From Rugosimonospora acidiphila (GTDB lineage: Bacteria; Actinomycetota; Actinomycetes; Mycobacteriales; Micromonosporaceae), in assembly GCF_039543385.1 (NCBI RefSeq), contig NZ_BAABJQ010000007.1:310001-374000 (forward strand): a stretch of DNA of 64,000 bases, written 5' to 3'. Positions 24,483 to 34,073 of the stretch are shown in pieces (position 1 is the stretch's first letter; each line of letters begins with the position of its first letter). A program made the translations under genes and the position numbers. The notes under the pieces are model-generated. The model saw nothing but the letters and a program-made list of their open reading frames with translations, was not told the origin of the DNA and made no database searches.

Positions 24483-25472
24483 ATGTTGAGTGCGAAATTG
24501 TCGAGGAGAGCCTTGATCGGCGACGATCGGCACGGGCACGCGATGCCACGGCCGCAGCTTCTGGTGGCGGCGCGAGAGCACGCGCGGCCAGCATGGGCAC
24601 GGCGGGCCGGGGCACCGGCCGGCCGCGAGGCGCGGGCCGACCACCGACCGCACGCTTCCCGCCGCCCGATCGACGAGGGCAAGCGCAGCGTCCTCGGGGT
24701 ACTTGTCGACGCCGTCGACTACGACGCCGCAGTCGCGAAGGTGTTGCACGCCGCCCGGGCGCGGCAACCGCTCGGCCTGACCGCCCTTGCCGTGCACGGG
24801 GTCATGACCGGGGTGCACGATCCGCTGCACAACGCGCGCCTGAACTCGATGGATGTGGTGGTACCGGACGGGCAGCCGGTGCGCTGGGCGTTGAACCTGC
24901 TGTACGGGACCAGGTTGCGGGACTGGGTGAGCGGACCCGAACTCGTGCTACGGGTGCTGCGCCGGATGGCCGACCAGGGACTGCCGGTGTATCTGTACGG
25001 CACCACCCCCGAGATCCTGGATCGGTTGGTGGTATCGCTGAGTCGTCAGTTCCCACGGCTGCGGATCGCCGGCGCCGAACCGTCGAAGTTCCGCACCTCA
25101 CTGCCGGGTGAGGAGTTGGCGTTGGCGGCCCGGATCCAGGATTCGGGTGCCCGGCTGGTTCTCGTGGGGCTGGGTTGCCCGCGGCAGGAGACCTTCGTGT
25201 ACGGCATGCGCCAACACCTGAGCCTGCCGTTGATGGCGGTCGGCGCGGCCTTCGACTTCCACGCGGGCCGGCTGCGACCCGCGCCCGGCTGGATGCAGCA
25301 CAGCGGCCTGGCCTGGCTGTGGCGATTAGGCCAGGAGCCCCGCCGGCTGTGGCGTCGCTATCTCATCACCAACGTCGACTACCTGATCCGGCTCCTCGCG
25401 CAGGCGGCGCACCTGCGACAGCCCGTCCCGCCGGAACCCACGAACCAGCGCCCGGAGTCCCTTCCCATGTGA
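24483..25472 (+). CDS. WecG/TagA/CpsF-family glycosyltransferase
   Basis: Residues after about 60 form a complete WecG/TagA/CpsF domain: TALAVHGVMTG, LNSMDVVVPDGQPVRWALN, LYGTTPEILD, LVGLGCPRQE and VGAAFDFHAGRLRPAP are all family motifs. The enzyme transfers a sugar onto a lipid-linked primer (as TagA does with ManNAc). The N-terminal extension is low-complexity, and the start is uncertain: ATG 24483 is used, but TTG 24513 with AGGAG before it, or ATG 24543, are possible. It is the first gene of the polysaccharide cluster. Confidence 0.85.
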   Translation: MLSAKLSRRALIGDDRHGHAMPRPQLLVAAREHARPAWARRAGAPAGREARADHRPHASRRPIDEGKRSVLGVLVDAVDYDAAVAKVLHAARARQPLGLTALAVHGVMTGVHDPLHNARLNSMDVVVPDGQPVRWALNLLYGTRLRDWVSGPELVLRVLRRMADQGLPVYLYGTTPEILDRLVVSLSRQFPRLRIAGAEPSKFRTSLPGEELALAARIQDSGARLVLVGLGCPRQETFVYGMRQHLSLPLMAVGAAFDFHAGRLRPAPGWMQHSGLAWLWRLGQEPRRLWRRYLITNVDYLIRLLAQAAHLRQPVPPEPTNQRPESLPM

Positions 25473-25489
25473 CGCCGTCGGCGCGGGGC

Positions 25490-25539
25490 GACCGGTCTGG
25501 GTCGTCGCGCGGCGCCGAACGCGCCGAGCCAGACCGGTC
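25490..25539. repeat. 50-bp dispersed palindromic repeat, copy C
   Basis: Starts GACCGGTCTGGGTCG and ends CGAGCCAGACCGGTC. It fills the 92-base gap between the glycosyltransferase and asnB and could act as an intercistronic hairpin. Confidence 0.85.
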
Positions 25540-25564
25540 GAACGATCGGAGATAGGGAGCGGTC

Positions 25565-27448
25565 ATGTGCGGCATCACCGGGATGGTGCGCGGTGCGGGG
25601 TCCGAGCCGGTCGACCCCGAGCGCCTGCGGGCCATGTGCCGCACGCTGTCGCACCGTGGCCCGGACGACGAGGGGATGTATGTCCGGGGCGACGTCGGCC
25701 TGGCCGCGCGACGGCTGGCGGTGGTCGACGTGGCCGGTGGCAGCCAACCGGTGCGCAATGAGGCCGGGACCGTGCACGCGGTACTCAACGGCGAAATCTA
25801 CAACCACGCGCAGTTGCGCCGCCAGCTCATGCGCCAGGGCCATCGCTTCGAGGCATCCAGCGACTCGGAGGTCATCCCGCACCTGTACGAGGAGTACGGT
25901 TCCGAGTTCGCGGAACGGCTGGAGGGAATGTTCGCGATCGCGGTGTGGGACGAGTCGGCGCGACAGCTCGTGCTGTGCCGGGACCGGGCCGGCATCAAGC
26001 CGATGTATTACGCGGCAGGGGCCGGACTGGTGTTCGGTTCGGAGATCCGCGCCATCCTGGCCAGCGACCTGGCCACCACCCTCGACACCCAGGCGCTGAG
26101 CGACTACCTGTCGCTGATGTACATCCCCGGCCCGCGCACCATGTACCGCGAGATCCGCAAGCTGGAGCCGGCCGCCGTCCTGGTGTGGCGGGCGAACCAT
26201 CACACCATCCGGCGGTACTGGTCGCTGGCCGGCACGCCTCGACGCGATGACCTGTCCGCCGCCAAGGCACAGGAAACCCTCGTCGCACTGCTGGCCGACA
26301 GCGTCGAGCGGCAGTTGATGTCCGATGTCCCGCTCGGCTTCTTTCTCAGCGGTGGACTGGACTCCAGCTCGGTGGTGGCCGCGGCCCGCCGGGCGCGACC
26401 CGACGCCGTGCTGCGGACCTTCACCGTCGGCTTCTCCGACCAGTCGTACGACGAACGCCGCGAGGCGGCGGAGGTGGCGCGTCACCTCCGCACGAGCCAC
26501 ACCGAGGCGGTGATCGAACCGCGGGCGAGCGATGTGGTGGATCGGATAGCACCGATCTTTGACGAGCCGTTCGCCGATCCGTCGATCGTCCCCACCTACT
26601 ACCTGTGTGAGCAGGCGCGCCAACAGGTCACCGTCGCGCTCAGCGGCGACGGGGGAGACGAGCTTTTCGCCGGGTACCTGTCCTACTGGGCGGACAAGGT
26701 GGCCCGGCACTACCGGAAGCTGCCGCGCGGCCTCACCGGTCGGCTCGCCCCGGCGCTGCTGCGCTTCATTCCGACGTCGCACGCGCGCTCCCGTCTCGAC
26801 TTCAAGGCGCGGCGGTTCATCGAGAACGCGCTGGACGACCCGCGCCGCAGCCACTACCTGTGGCGCGTGGTGTTCCGCGAGAACCACAAGGCCGAACTGC
26901 TCAACCCGGACCTGTTCGCCGAGCTCACCGACTCGTACGCGACCCACGAGCCGCACGACCTCGCCGGTGCCGACTTCGACACGCTCACCCGGTTCCAGTA
27001 CACCGACGCCAACGTGTACCTGGTCGACGACGTGCTGACCAAGGCCGACCGGGTGAGCATGGCGCACTCCCTTGAGGTGCGGGTACCGCTGCTCGCGACC
27101 TCGATGATCGAGTTTGCCTTCTCGCTACCGGACCGGCTCAAGATGCCGGGTTACAAGACGAAATGGTTGTTCCGCCGCGCGATGGCGGACGCGCTCCCGG
27201 CCAGAACCTCGACGATGACCAAGAAGGGCTTCAACGCTCCGCTTCCACGCTGGTTGGCGGGACCGTTCCGGCCGCTCGTGCGCGAGTACCTGAGCAAGGA
27301 GGTGCTGCGGCGACAGGGTTTCCTGCAGTTCGAGCGGGTCAACGCGTTGGTCAATCGCCACATGGACGGCGTCGCGGAAAATGCCCGCGAGATCTGGACC
27401 CTGCTGATGCTCAGCCTGTGGGCCGAGTCGCATCCGGGTCACCGGTAG
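25565..27448 (+). CDS. asnB: Glutamine-hydrolysing asparagine synthetase-type amidotransferase
   Basis: A 627-residue class II amidotransferase. Cys2 after the initiator Met (MCGITGMV) is the glutaminase nucleophile; GEIYNH and the later SGGLDSSSV (about residue 260, PP-loop) show both glutaminase and ATP-pyrophosphatase domains. KKGFNAPLPRWL near the C-terminus matches members encoded in exopolysaccharide clusters (exosortase-associated or capsular AsnB type). Here it lies between two polysaccharide genes, so it may amidate a uronic acid or amino acid substituent of the polymer rather than make free asparagine; that is inference. Confidence 0.9.
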   Translation: MCGITGMVRGAGSEPVDPERLRAMCRTLSHRGPDDEGMYVRGDVGLAARRLAVVDVAGGSQPVRNEAGTVHAVLNGEIYNHAQLRRQLMRQGHRFEASSDSEVIPHLYEEYGSEFAERLEGMFAIAVWDESARQLVLCRDRAGIKPMYYAAGAGLVFGSEIRAILASDLATTLDTQALSDYLSLMYIPGPRTMYREIRKLEPAAVLVWRANHHTIRRYWSLAGTPRRDDLSAAKAQETLVALLADSVERQLMSDVPLGFFLSGGLDSSSVVAAARRARPDAVLRTFTVGFSDQSYDERREAAEVARHLRTSHTEAVIEPRASDVVDRIAPIFDEPFADPSIVPTYYLCEQARQQVTVALSGDGGDELFAGYLSYWADKVARHYRKLPRGLTGRLAPALLRFIPTSHARSRLDFKARRFIENALDDPRRSHYLWRVVFRENHKAELLNPDLFAELTDSYATHEPHDLAGADFDTLTRFQYTDANVYLVDDVLTKADRVSMAHSLEVRVPLLATSMIEFAFSLPDRLKMPGYKTKWLFRRAMADALPARTSTMTKKGFNAPLPRWLAGPFRPLVREYLSKEVLRRQGFLQFERVNALVNRHMDGVAENAREIWTLLMLSLWAESHPGHR

Positions 27449-27464
27449 GAAGGGGGAGAGGTGC

Positions 27465-28370
27465 ATGGCGGGCGTCTTCCTCGCGTCGCTGCTGTCGACC
27501 GTGGTCGTCTCCCATAGCCTGCGGCGAAGAGTCCCCTGGCCGCTTCCGGTCCGGACCTACCGCATCTCCGCCCTGGCCAGCGCGGGACTGACCTCGGTGG
27601 TTCTCCTGGTGTTGTACGTGGGCCGGCGGGAACCGATTCCCGGGATGTCGCTGGCCATCGTGGGGGCCTTCGTGGGCGGCGTGGTGACCACGAGCTCCGC
27701 GATCGGGCTGGTCGAAAACAACGCGCCGCCCTCGCCGGGAGTCCGGGACAAGGTGCTGACCCACCACAGCTTCGCCAACCTGCGTTATCCGGCCAGTCCG
27801 CGCCTGAAACGGGCGCTGGATGTCACCCTCGCCTCGCTCGGTCTGATCCTCACCCTGCCGTTCTGGATCGTCATCGCCGCCGCCATCTGGTTCGAGGAGC
27901 CGGGGCCCATCTTCTTGACGAAGAACTCGGTAGGACTGGGCGGGGTCACGTTTCGACAGCTCAAGTTCAGAAGCATGACCCACGACGCCGAGCGGGCCAC
28001 CGGACCGGTCGCCGCGTGCGCCGACGACCCGCGCAATCTCAAATGCGGCAAACGACTGCGCCGATGGCACCTCGACGAACTGCCCGAACTGGTCAACGTG
28101 CTGACCGGCACGATGAGCATGGTCGGCCCGCGCCCGCTGCGTACTGTCATGGTCCAGCACTACCTGGAGGAACTGCCCGGACTGGCCGAGCGCCACACCG
28201 TGAAGCCGGGCATCGCGTGCATCGCGCAGATCGAGAAGTACCAGATGCCGGCGGACGAGCGACTGCGGCTGGACCTGGAGTACATCCGCAGGATGAGCGT
28301 CGCGTTGGACCTGAGGCTGCTCGGCCGGGCGGTGCTGACCACGGTGCGCGGCACGAGGCGTGAGACGTGA
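27465..28370 (+). CDS. Membrane polyprenyl-phosphate sugar-1-phosphate transferase
   Basis: A 301-residue initiating transferase. Two or three N-terminal membrane segments are followed by the bacterial sugar transferase domain: KRALDVTLASLGLILTLPFW, KNSVGLGGVTFRQLKFRSM (Q substitutes part of the usual F-x-xYKFRSM), LRRWHLDELPELVNVL and GTMSMVGPRP. These enzymes load the first sugar onto undecaprenyl phosphate. The N-terminal membrane part is shorter than in WbaP/WcaJ. It starts 16 bases after asnB and is clearly part of the same operon. Confidence 0.87.
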   Translation: MAGVFLASLLSTVVVSHSLRRRVPWPLPVRTYRISALASAGLTSVVLLVLYVGRREPIPGMSLAIVGAFVGGVVTTSSAIGLVENNAPPSPGVRDKVLTHHSFANLRYPASPRLKRALDVTLASLGLILTLPFWIVIAAAIWFEEPGPIFLTKNSVGLGGVTFRQLKFRSMTHDAERATGPVAACADDPRNLKCGKRLRRWHLDELPELVNVLTGTMSMVGPRPLRTVMVQHYLEELPGLAERHTVKPGIACIAQIEKYQMPADERLRLDLEYIRRMSVALDLRLLGRAVLTTVRGTRRET

Positions 28371-28397
28371 CCGACGAACGGGACATCAGGAGTGGCC

Positions 28398-30083
28398 ATG
28401 CCCAAGTCATCCACGGCGTCCTCGCCGCCGGGGTCACCTCCGCCGATCGCCCGGTCGTCGCTGCGGTGGGTTCGGGCCATCCTGCGCCCCGCCTGGGCCA
28501 GGCGATCGGCCGGACCGGTCCTCGACCCGCTGCGGTGGGGCCGCTGGCACCGGCAGCTGCTCTGGGCCGGCCTGCTGGTCGCCACGGCCGCTGGGGTCGT
28601 CGCGGCGATCCATCACCGTAGTGACCAGTCGGGCGGGTCCGAGACGGTCAGGGCGTTCCTCGCGGCGGCGCTGGGCATCGGGCTCATCGGGCTCGCGCTG
28701 TCGCTTCCCGGTGCGACCGTGCCCGGCTTCGTGGTCGGACTGTTCTACGTCGGCGCCGGCATTGTCAGCTGGACGTACAACGGCGCGACCACGTGGGCTC
28801 TGCTCGGCGTCGAAGGAATCCTCTTCGCGATCTGGACCTTTCCCTGGCTGCGCGATCTGGCCAGGCTGCCCCGTCTGGGCACGGCATGGCTCGGTCTGGC
28901 GTACTGGCTGCTCGGTGTCATCGGCGCCGGTCTCGTACTGCGGCCGGGGCTTGCCATGGAACGGGTCGCCTACGCAGGGCTGTTCACCCTCGGGGCGCTC
29001 GCGGTCGTCAGGGCCACCCGCAAGTCGGGGCGGGACCTGAGCATCGGCATCGTGGCCGCGTTTCTGGTCGCGCTCGCGGCCCTGTTCCTCGTCGGCTCCG
29101 GCAACGCGCTGGACGACGCGCACACCGTGCCCGCCAATGCCTGGGGGCGGCACATGCAGAATCGCTTCTGGGGCGGCCCGGGACTGCTCTACCACCCCAA
29201 CTCCATCGCGGTGGTCGCGGTCGTCGTCGCCATCCGGATCGGCGCGGACCGCGCCTTCCGGCGCTGGCAACGGTACGCGGCGCTCGGCATGGTGGCCGTC
29301 ATCCTCCTGTTGGTCAATTCGCGCACCGGTCTGGTCTACCTGGCCGCGGCGGCCGTGGTGCACGCCGTGCTGATCTGGTACGGACGCCGGGGGCCGGCGG
29401 CTCGGGAGCACGCGCGCGGATCCTTCTCCACGGCGCGGGCGGCCTGGGGCGCGGCGGTGCTACCGATCCTGCTCGCCGTGCTGATCGGGGTCGGCTCGGG
29501 CGGCGCCGGTTTTCTCGGCGCGCAGCGCTACGACAACGGCGACGACGACGTGACCAGCGGCCGGCGGGCGACCTGGGTTCAGGTGTGGAAGGACTTCACG
29601 AAGGACAACGTGGCGCAGCAGATCTTCGGGGACACCTCCAACGCCCGCGCCACCGTGCGGCGGCCCAGTTCGGGCGGCGCCCCGCCGGTGCAGGGTCTGA
29701 CCACCGACAACGCCGCCGTGGGCGCGTTTCGCCGGGGCGGCGTGCTCGGCGAAATCGCCTTCCTGCTCGGGCTCGCCCTGATGCTGTGGCACGCGATTCG
29801 TGGGGTGCGCCTGCCCGGCCAGGGCCGGTACCCGCCGCCGGCCTGGTTCACCATCGCGGCGGTGGGTTCGGTACCCACCATCGTCTCGGCCGACTGGCTA
29901 CTCGGCGGTACCGGCGGCACGCTGTGGATCTACCTGCTGGCCGGCGAGGCGTACCTGCTGTACTCCGCCGGCCGGTACTGGCGGCGCGACCGCCGGCAGA
30001 CGGGGCTCCCGCCGAAGTCTTCGATCATGATGAGCACCGAACATTCGGGCGGTGCGAGCCCCTCCACCGCCCCGCCGCAATAG
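28398..30083 (+). CDS. O-antigen ligase/polymerase-like membrane protein
   Basis: A 561-residue protein with about 12 hydrophobic segments. A conserved-looking periplasmic loop contains GPGLLYHPNSIAVVAVV and LLVNSRTGLVYL, as in the Wzy_C/RfaL polymerase-ligase superfamily, where an NSRTG-like motif is common. ATG 28398 has AGGAG five bases upstream; GTG 28392 is an alternative. With the initiating transferase and WecG-type enzyme it probably polymerises or transfers the polysaccharide outside the membrane. The first 45 residues are Ser/Pro-rich and cytoplasmic. Confidence 0.8.
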   Translation: MPKSSTASSPPGSPPPIARSSLRWVRAILRPAWARRSAGPVLDPLRWGRWHRQLLWAGLLVATAAGVVAAIHHRSDQSGGSETVRAFLAAALGIGLIGLALSLPGATVPGFVVGLFYVGAGIVSWTYNGATTWALLGVEGILFAIWTFPWLRDLARLPRLGTAWLGLAYWLLGVIGAGLVLRPGLAMERVAYAGLFTLGALAVVRATRKSGRDLSIGIVAAFLVALAALFLVGSGNALDDAHTVPANAWGRHMQNRFWGGPGLLYHPNSIAVVAVVVAIRIGADRAFRRWQRYAALGMVAVILLLVNSRTGLVYLAAAAVVHAVLIWYGRRGPAAREHARGSFSTARAAWGAAVLPILLAVLIGVGSGGAGFLGAQRYDNGDDDVTSGRRATWVQVWKDFTKDNVAQQIFGDTSNARATVRRPSSGGAPPVQGLTTDNAAVGAFRRGGVLGEIAFLLGLALMLWHAIRGVRLPGQGRYPPPAWFTIAAVGSVPTIVSADWLLGGTGGTLWIYLLAGEAYLLYSAGRYWRRDRRQTGLPPKSSIMMSTEHSGGASPSTAPPQ

Positions 30084-30263
30084 CGGAGGGGCGCCGCCGT
30101 TCCGGTACGGGGACTGTCGTTTCCGCACGGCGCCGGCGTCGGTCATGGTCAGCCGGCACGGCGTTCGGCCGATCCATCGAACGTGTCGGGTCGGGTGGGC
30201 TTCAAGCGCTCCAACCGGGGTAGGTAGGCCGCGAAACCTGACGTAGACGGGGAGTGGGTCGCG

Positions 30264-30449
30264 GTGAGCTGGGGGCACGGCTTGGCGTTTTGGCTAGGCG
30301 CCTGCGTGGCGGTGGTCCTGTTCTGCAATGTGATCGTCTTCGGTATCGTGCTGGTCCGCTTCCTGCTCCAGAGAGGCGAAGCGGACGGTTCCGCGCCCGT
30401 CGTCGAACGGGGCCTGCCCGCCGGTGAGGGCCCGAGCCCCGGCGTGTGA
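30264..30449 (+). CDS. Small single-pass membrane protein
   Basis: A 61-residue protein with one hydrophobic segment (residues 8-33, FWLGACVAVVLFCNVIVF) and a short polar tail. GTG 30264 follows GGGGAG by about nine bases. It ends the polysaccharide cluster 180 bases after the polymerase. No family recognised; real expression is uncertain. Confidence 0.45.
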   Translation: MSWGHGLAFWLGACVAVVLFCNVIVFGIVLVRFLLQRGEADGSAPVVERGLPAGEGPSPGV

Positions 30450-30479
30450 GCCGTCCCCGTACCGGGCTGTTGATCATGA

Positions 30480-30515
30480 GCGGTAGCCCCCGCGGACATC
30501 CGTGGGGGCTACCGC
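30480..30515. terminator. Bidirectional hairpin terminator between the polysaccharide locus and nrdB
   Basis: Arms of 17 bases (30480-30496 and 30499-30515) pair with one G.T wobble around a 2-base loop. It lies between convergent genes and just past the nrdB stop. Confidence 0.75.
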
Positions 30516-30521
30516 GATCGC

Positions 30522-31574
30522 TCAGAAGTCGTCGTCGAAGCTCACGCTGCCGGTCACGCCGACCTGATAGGACGAGACCCGCCGCTCGAAGAAGTTCGAC
30601 AGCTCCTGCACGTCCTGCAACTCCATGAAGGCGAACGGGTTGCGGCTGCCGTACATCGGCTCGATGCCCAGTACGGCCAGCCGCCGATCGGCGACATGCT
30701 GAAGGTATTCGCGCATGTCACTGGCCGACATCCCGGAGACCCCCTGCCCCAGGAGGTCCTCGGCGAACTGCGTCTCGCACTCGACCGCCTCGGCGAGCAT
30801 GTCCCTGACCTGCTGCCGCAGCTCGTCGTCGAACAGGTCGGGCTCCTCCTGCCGCACCGTGTCGACCACGTCGAACGCGAACGCCATGTGCATGGACTCA
30901 TCGCGGAACACCCAGTTGGTGCCCGAGGCCAGACCGTGCAGCAAACCCCGGGAACGCAGGAAGTACACGTAGGCGAAGGCGCCGTAGAAGAACAGGCCCT
31001 CGATGCACGCGGCGAAGCAGATCAGGTTGAGCAGGAACGCCCGCCGGTCCGCGCGGGTCGCGAGCTCCCGCAGCTCGAAGATGGAGTCGATCCACTTGAA
31101 ACAGAACTCCGCCTTGCGCGCGATGGAGGGAATGTTCTCCACCGCGGCGAAGGCCTCGAAGCGTTCGCGCTGATCGGGCACGTACGTGTCGAGCAGGTTC
31201 AGGTAGAACTGGACGTGCACGGCCTCCTCGAACAGCTGCCGGGACAGGTAGAGCCTGCCCTCGGGGGAGTTGACATGCTGGTAGAGGTTGAGGACCAGGT
31301 TGTTGGCGACGATGGTGTCGCCGGTGGCGAAGAACGCGACCAGGCGGCTGACCAGGTGCCGCTCGGCGGGGCTGAGCCGGTTGAGGTCGGCGAGGTCGGA
31401 GTGCAGGTCGACCTCCTCGACCGTCCAGGTGTTCTTGATGGCGTCCTTGAACCGGTCGAAGAACTGCGGGTACCGCATCGGCCGCAGGGTCAGGTCCAGG
31501 CCGGGATCGAGCAGCAGCTGCCGGCCGCCGCCCTCGGCGCTGGTGTCGGTGCGGGGTTTGGGAATGGCGGTCAC
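30522..31574 (-). CDS. nrdB: Class I ribonucleotide reductase beta subunit
   Basis: A 350-residue diiron (R2) protein that supplies the radical for deoxynucleotide synthesis. Two iron-binding E-x2-H motifs are visible (EEAVHVQF and DESMHMAF) with further carboxylates in the helical core (FATGDTIVANN). The C-terminus ends VSFDDDF, the acidic tail that docks to NrdA. GTG 31574 overlaps the nrdA stop (GTGA), so the subunits are co-translated. Longer frames upstream run through nrdA and are shadows. Confidence 0.93.
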   Translation of the reverse strand: MTAIPKPRTDTSAEGGGRQLLLDPGLDLTLRPMRYPQFFDRFKDAIKNTWTVEEVDLHSDLADLNRLSPAERHLVSRLVAFFATGDTIVANNLVLNLYQHVNSPEGRLYLSRQLFEEAVHVQFYLNLLDTYVPDQRERFEAFAAVENIPSIARKAEFCFKWIDSIFELRELATRADRRAFLLNLICFAACIEGLFFYGAFAYVYFLRSRGLLHGLASGTNWVFRDESMHMAFAFDVVDTVRQEEPDLFDDELRQQVRDMLAEAVECETQFAEDLLGQGVSGMSASDMREYLQHVADRRLAVLGIEPMYGSRNPFAFMELQDVQELSNFFERRVSSYQVGVTGSVSFDDDF

Positions 31575-33934
31575 TGGCAGGCCTCGCAGGCTTCGGGATT
31601 CTCCAGGGAGCAGGCCAGCGCCTCGGCGTCGGAGACGACCATGGGTGCGATGGCGACCGTCGCCTGCTGGATCCGGGTGGCCGGGCGCGAGCGCAGGTAG
31701 TAAGTGGTCTTCAAGCCGGACTTCCAGGCGTACAGGTACATCGACGAAAGCTTGCCGATGGTCGGCGCGGACAGGAACAGGTTCAGCGACTGCGACTGGT
31801 CGATGTAGGGTGCCCGGGCCGCGGCGAGGTCGATCAGCGCCCGCTGCGGCAGTTCCCACGCGGTGCGGAACAGCTCGCGGACGTCGTCGGGCAGCTCGGC
31901 GATGCCCTGCACGGAGCCCTCGGCCCGCTTGATCTGCTCCCGGATCGCCGCCGTCCAGAGACCGCGCGCCTTCAGTTCGCGTACCAGGAAGGTGTTGATC
32001 TGAAGGAACTCGCCGGACATCGTCTCGCGCTTGAACAGGTTCGACACCTGCGGCTCGATGCACTCGTAGCAGCCGGCGATCGACGCGATGGTGGCGGTCG
32101 GTGCGATCGCGACCAGCAGTGAGTTGCGCAGGCCGTGCGCCTCGATCTGCTTGCGCAGCGCGGCCCACCGGTCGGCCTGTGACACCTGCGCGCCCCACAG
32201 GTCGGGGTGCAGGTCGCCTTGCGCGGCGCGGGTTTCGGCGTACGCGGGATGGGGACCGAACCGCGCGGCCAGGCCGGCCGAGGTCTCCAGCGCGGTGAGG
32301 AAGATCTCCTCCTGTACCCGGGTGGACAGTTCCCGGGCCGGCTCGGAGTCGAACGGCAGGCGCAGCGCGAAGAACGCGTCCTGCAGACCCATCAGCCCCA
32401 GTCCGACCGGCCGCCAGCGTGGGTTCGACGCCGCCGCCTGGGACGATGGGTAGTAGTTGATGTCGATCACCCGGTCCAGGAAGACGACGGCGGTGCGCAC
32501 GGTGGCCCGCAGCTTCTCCCAGTCGACGCCGTCGGAGTTCACGTGCTCACCGAGGTTGATCGAGCCGAGGTTGCATACGGCGGTCTCGTCGTCGCTGTTG
32601 ACCTCGAGGATCTCCGTGCACAGGTTCGACAGGTGAATCGTGTTGCCCGCGGCGCCGGTCTGGTTGGACAGCCGGTTGGCGGCATCCTTGAACGTCATCC
32701 AGCCGTTGCCGGTCTGCGCCAGGGTGCGCATCATCCGCCCGTACAGGTCGCGGGCCTTGACGGTGCGGACCGCCTTCTTCTCGGCGGCACGGTAGGCATC
32801 GTCGAACGCCTCGCCGAATAGGTCGGGCAGTTCCGGGGCGTCGGACGGGTCGATCAGCGACCAGTCCCCGTCGGCCTCGACCCGGCGCATGAACTCGTCC
32901 GGGATCCAGTTGGCCAGGTTCAGGTTGTGCGTGCGGCGGGACTCCTCACCGGTGTTGTCCCGCAGCTCCAGGAACTCCTCGATGTCCGGGTGCCACGGCT
33001 CCAGGTACGCACAGGCCGCACCCTTGCGCCGGCCGCCCTGGTTGACCGCGGCCACGCCGGCATCCAGCGTCTTGAGGAACGGCACGATGCCGTTGGACTT
33101 GCCGTTCGTGCCACGGATCAGCGCGCCCCGGCCGCGTACCCGCGTCCACGAGATGCCGATGCCGCCGGAGAACTTCGACAGCCGCGCCACCTGGTGGTAC
33201 CGCTCGTAGATCGAGTCCAGCTCGTCCTTTGGCGAGTCCACCAGGAAGCACGACGACATCTGGGTGTGCCGGGTGCCCGAGTTGAACAGCGTCGGCGAGC
33301 TGGGCAGGTAGGCCAGCGACGACATCAGCCGGTAGAAGCCGATGGCCTCGCTCGGCGTCTCGGACAGCCCGCACGCCACCCGCAGCAGCCAGTACTGCGG
33401 CGTCTCCACCACCAGCCTGGACCTCGGGTGGCGCAGCAGGTAACGGTCGGCGACCGTGCGTAGGCCGAAGTACTCGAATCGCAGGTCGCCGTCCGGGTCG
33501 ACGGCGTCGTCGAGCTTGCGGGCGTTGCGGGCCACGAACTCCGCCGTCGGGTCGCCGACGAGGCCCTGCTCGTGCGCGTAACGGATGGACTGGCTGAAGC
33601 TCGCCACCCCCTGGCCGCGCACCTCCTTGTCCACGTACGCGGCCAGCAGCCGCGCCGCCAGGCGTGAATACTGCGGCTCCTCGCCGATCAGCTCGGCGGC
33701 GGTCTGGATCGACAGCTTGTCCAGCTCGGCGGTGGTCGCACCGTCGTAGAGCCCGCTGATCGTCTTCGTCGCGACCCGCAGCGGGTCGACCTCGTCCAGG
33801 TCGGCCACCCAGCGCTCGACCGCCCGGACAATCTTGTTGACGTCCACCGGCTCCAGGTCGCCGTTGCGCTTGCGCACCTGCATCACATGCCGGCGCTGCT
33901 CCGGCACCGGGAGCCGCTCCTGCGTGACCGTCAT
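31571..33934 (-). CDS. nrdA: Class I ribonucleotide reductase alpha subunit
   Basis: A 787-residue catalytic subunit. Residues 18-110 are an ATP-cone (MQVRKRNGDLEPVDVNKI) for allosteric activity control. The barrel contains SSCFLVDSPKDELDSIY, NLCTEILEV, CNLGSINLGEHV and MGLQDAFFALRLPFDS, and the C-terminus ends with a swinging Cys pair in ACEACQ. It is preceded by GAGGAGG and by an adenosylcobalamin riboswitch on the same strand. As known for Streptomyces, this allows the oxygen-dependent enzyme to be shut down when B12 is available for the class II NrdJ, which would be encoded elsewhere. Confidence 0.95.
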   Translation of the reverse strand: MTVTQERLPVPEQRRHVMQVRKRNGDLEPVDVNKIVRAVERWVADLDEVDPLRVATKTISGLYDGATTAELDKLSIQTAAELIGEEPQYSRLAARLLAAYVDKEVRGQGVASFSQSIRYAHEQGLVGDPTAEFVARNARKLDDAVDPDGDLRFEYFGLRTVADRYLLRHPRSRLVVETPQYWLLRVACGLSETPSEAIGFYRLMSSLAYLPSSPTLFNSGTRHTQMSSCFLVDSPKDELDSIYERYHQVARLSKFSGGIGISWTRVRGRGALIRGTNGKSNGIVPFLKTLDAGVAAVNQGGRRKGAACAYLEPWHPDIEEFLELRDNTGEESRRTHNLNLANWIPDEFMRRVEADGDWSLIDPSDAPELPDLFGEAFDDAYRAAEKKAVRTVKARDLYGRMMRTLAQTGNGWMTFKDAANRLSNQTGAAGNTIHLSNLCTEILEVNSDDETAVCNLGSINLGEHVNSDGVDWEKLRATVRTAVVFLDRVIDINYYPSSQAAASNPRWRPVGLGLMGLQDAFFALRLPFDSEPARELSTRVQEEIFLTALETSAGLAARFGPHPAYAETRAAQGDLHPDLWGAQVSQADRWAALRKQIEAHGLRNSLLVAIAPTATIASIAGCYECIEPQVSNLFKRETMSGEFLQINTFLVRELKARGLWTAAIREQIKRAEGSVQGIAELPDDVRELFRTAWELPQRALIDLAAARAPYIDQSQSLNLFLSAPTIGKLSSMYLYAWKSGLKTTYYLRSRPATRIQQATVAIAPMVVSDAEALACSLENPEACEACQ

Positions 33935-33981
33935 GGGTCCCCCTCCTCACGCACTTACCGAGGTCGTCGGGCGCGCAGGAG

Positions 33982-34073
33982 GACGCCACCAAGCAGCGGC
34001 CGTAACCGCTGCCGGTTCGTGGCGTCGGCCGTCCCGCGCGGCCTGGCGACCGCCGCACGCGGGTGCGTGCGGC
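33982..34073 (-). promoter_or_regulatory. Hairpins between the riboswitch and nrdA (putative expression platform)
   Basis: Two stable structures follow the aptamer on the minus strand. The first is a perfect 9-bp hairpin with a 4-base loop (34052-34073). The second is a nested stem: GACGCCAC at 33982-33989 pairs with GTGGCGTC at 34019-34026 and encloses GCAGCGG/CCGCTGC (33993-33999, 34006-34012). They lie about 30-120 bases before the ribosome binding site, where a terminator or anti-terminator would be expected. The mechanism is inferred. Confidence 0.5.

Noticed and set aside
25379..27067. 562-aa minus-strand reading frame
   Set aside because: Antisense shadow of asnB.
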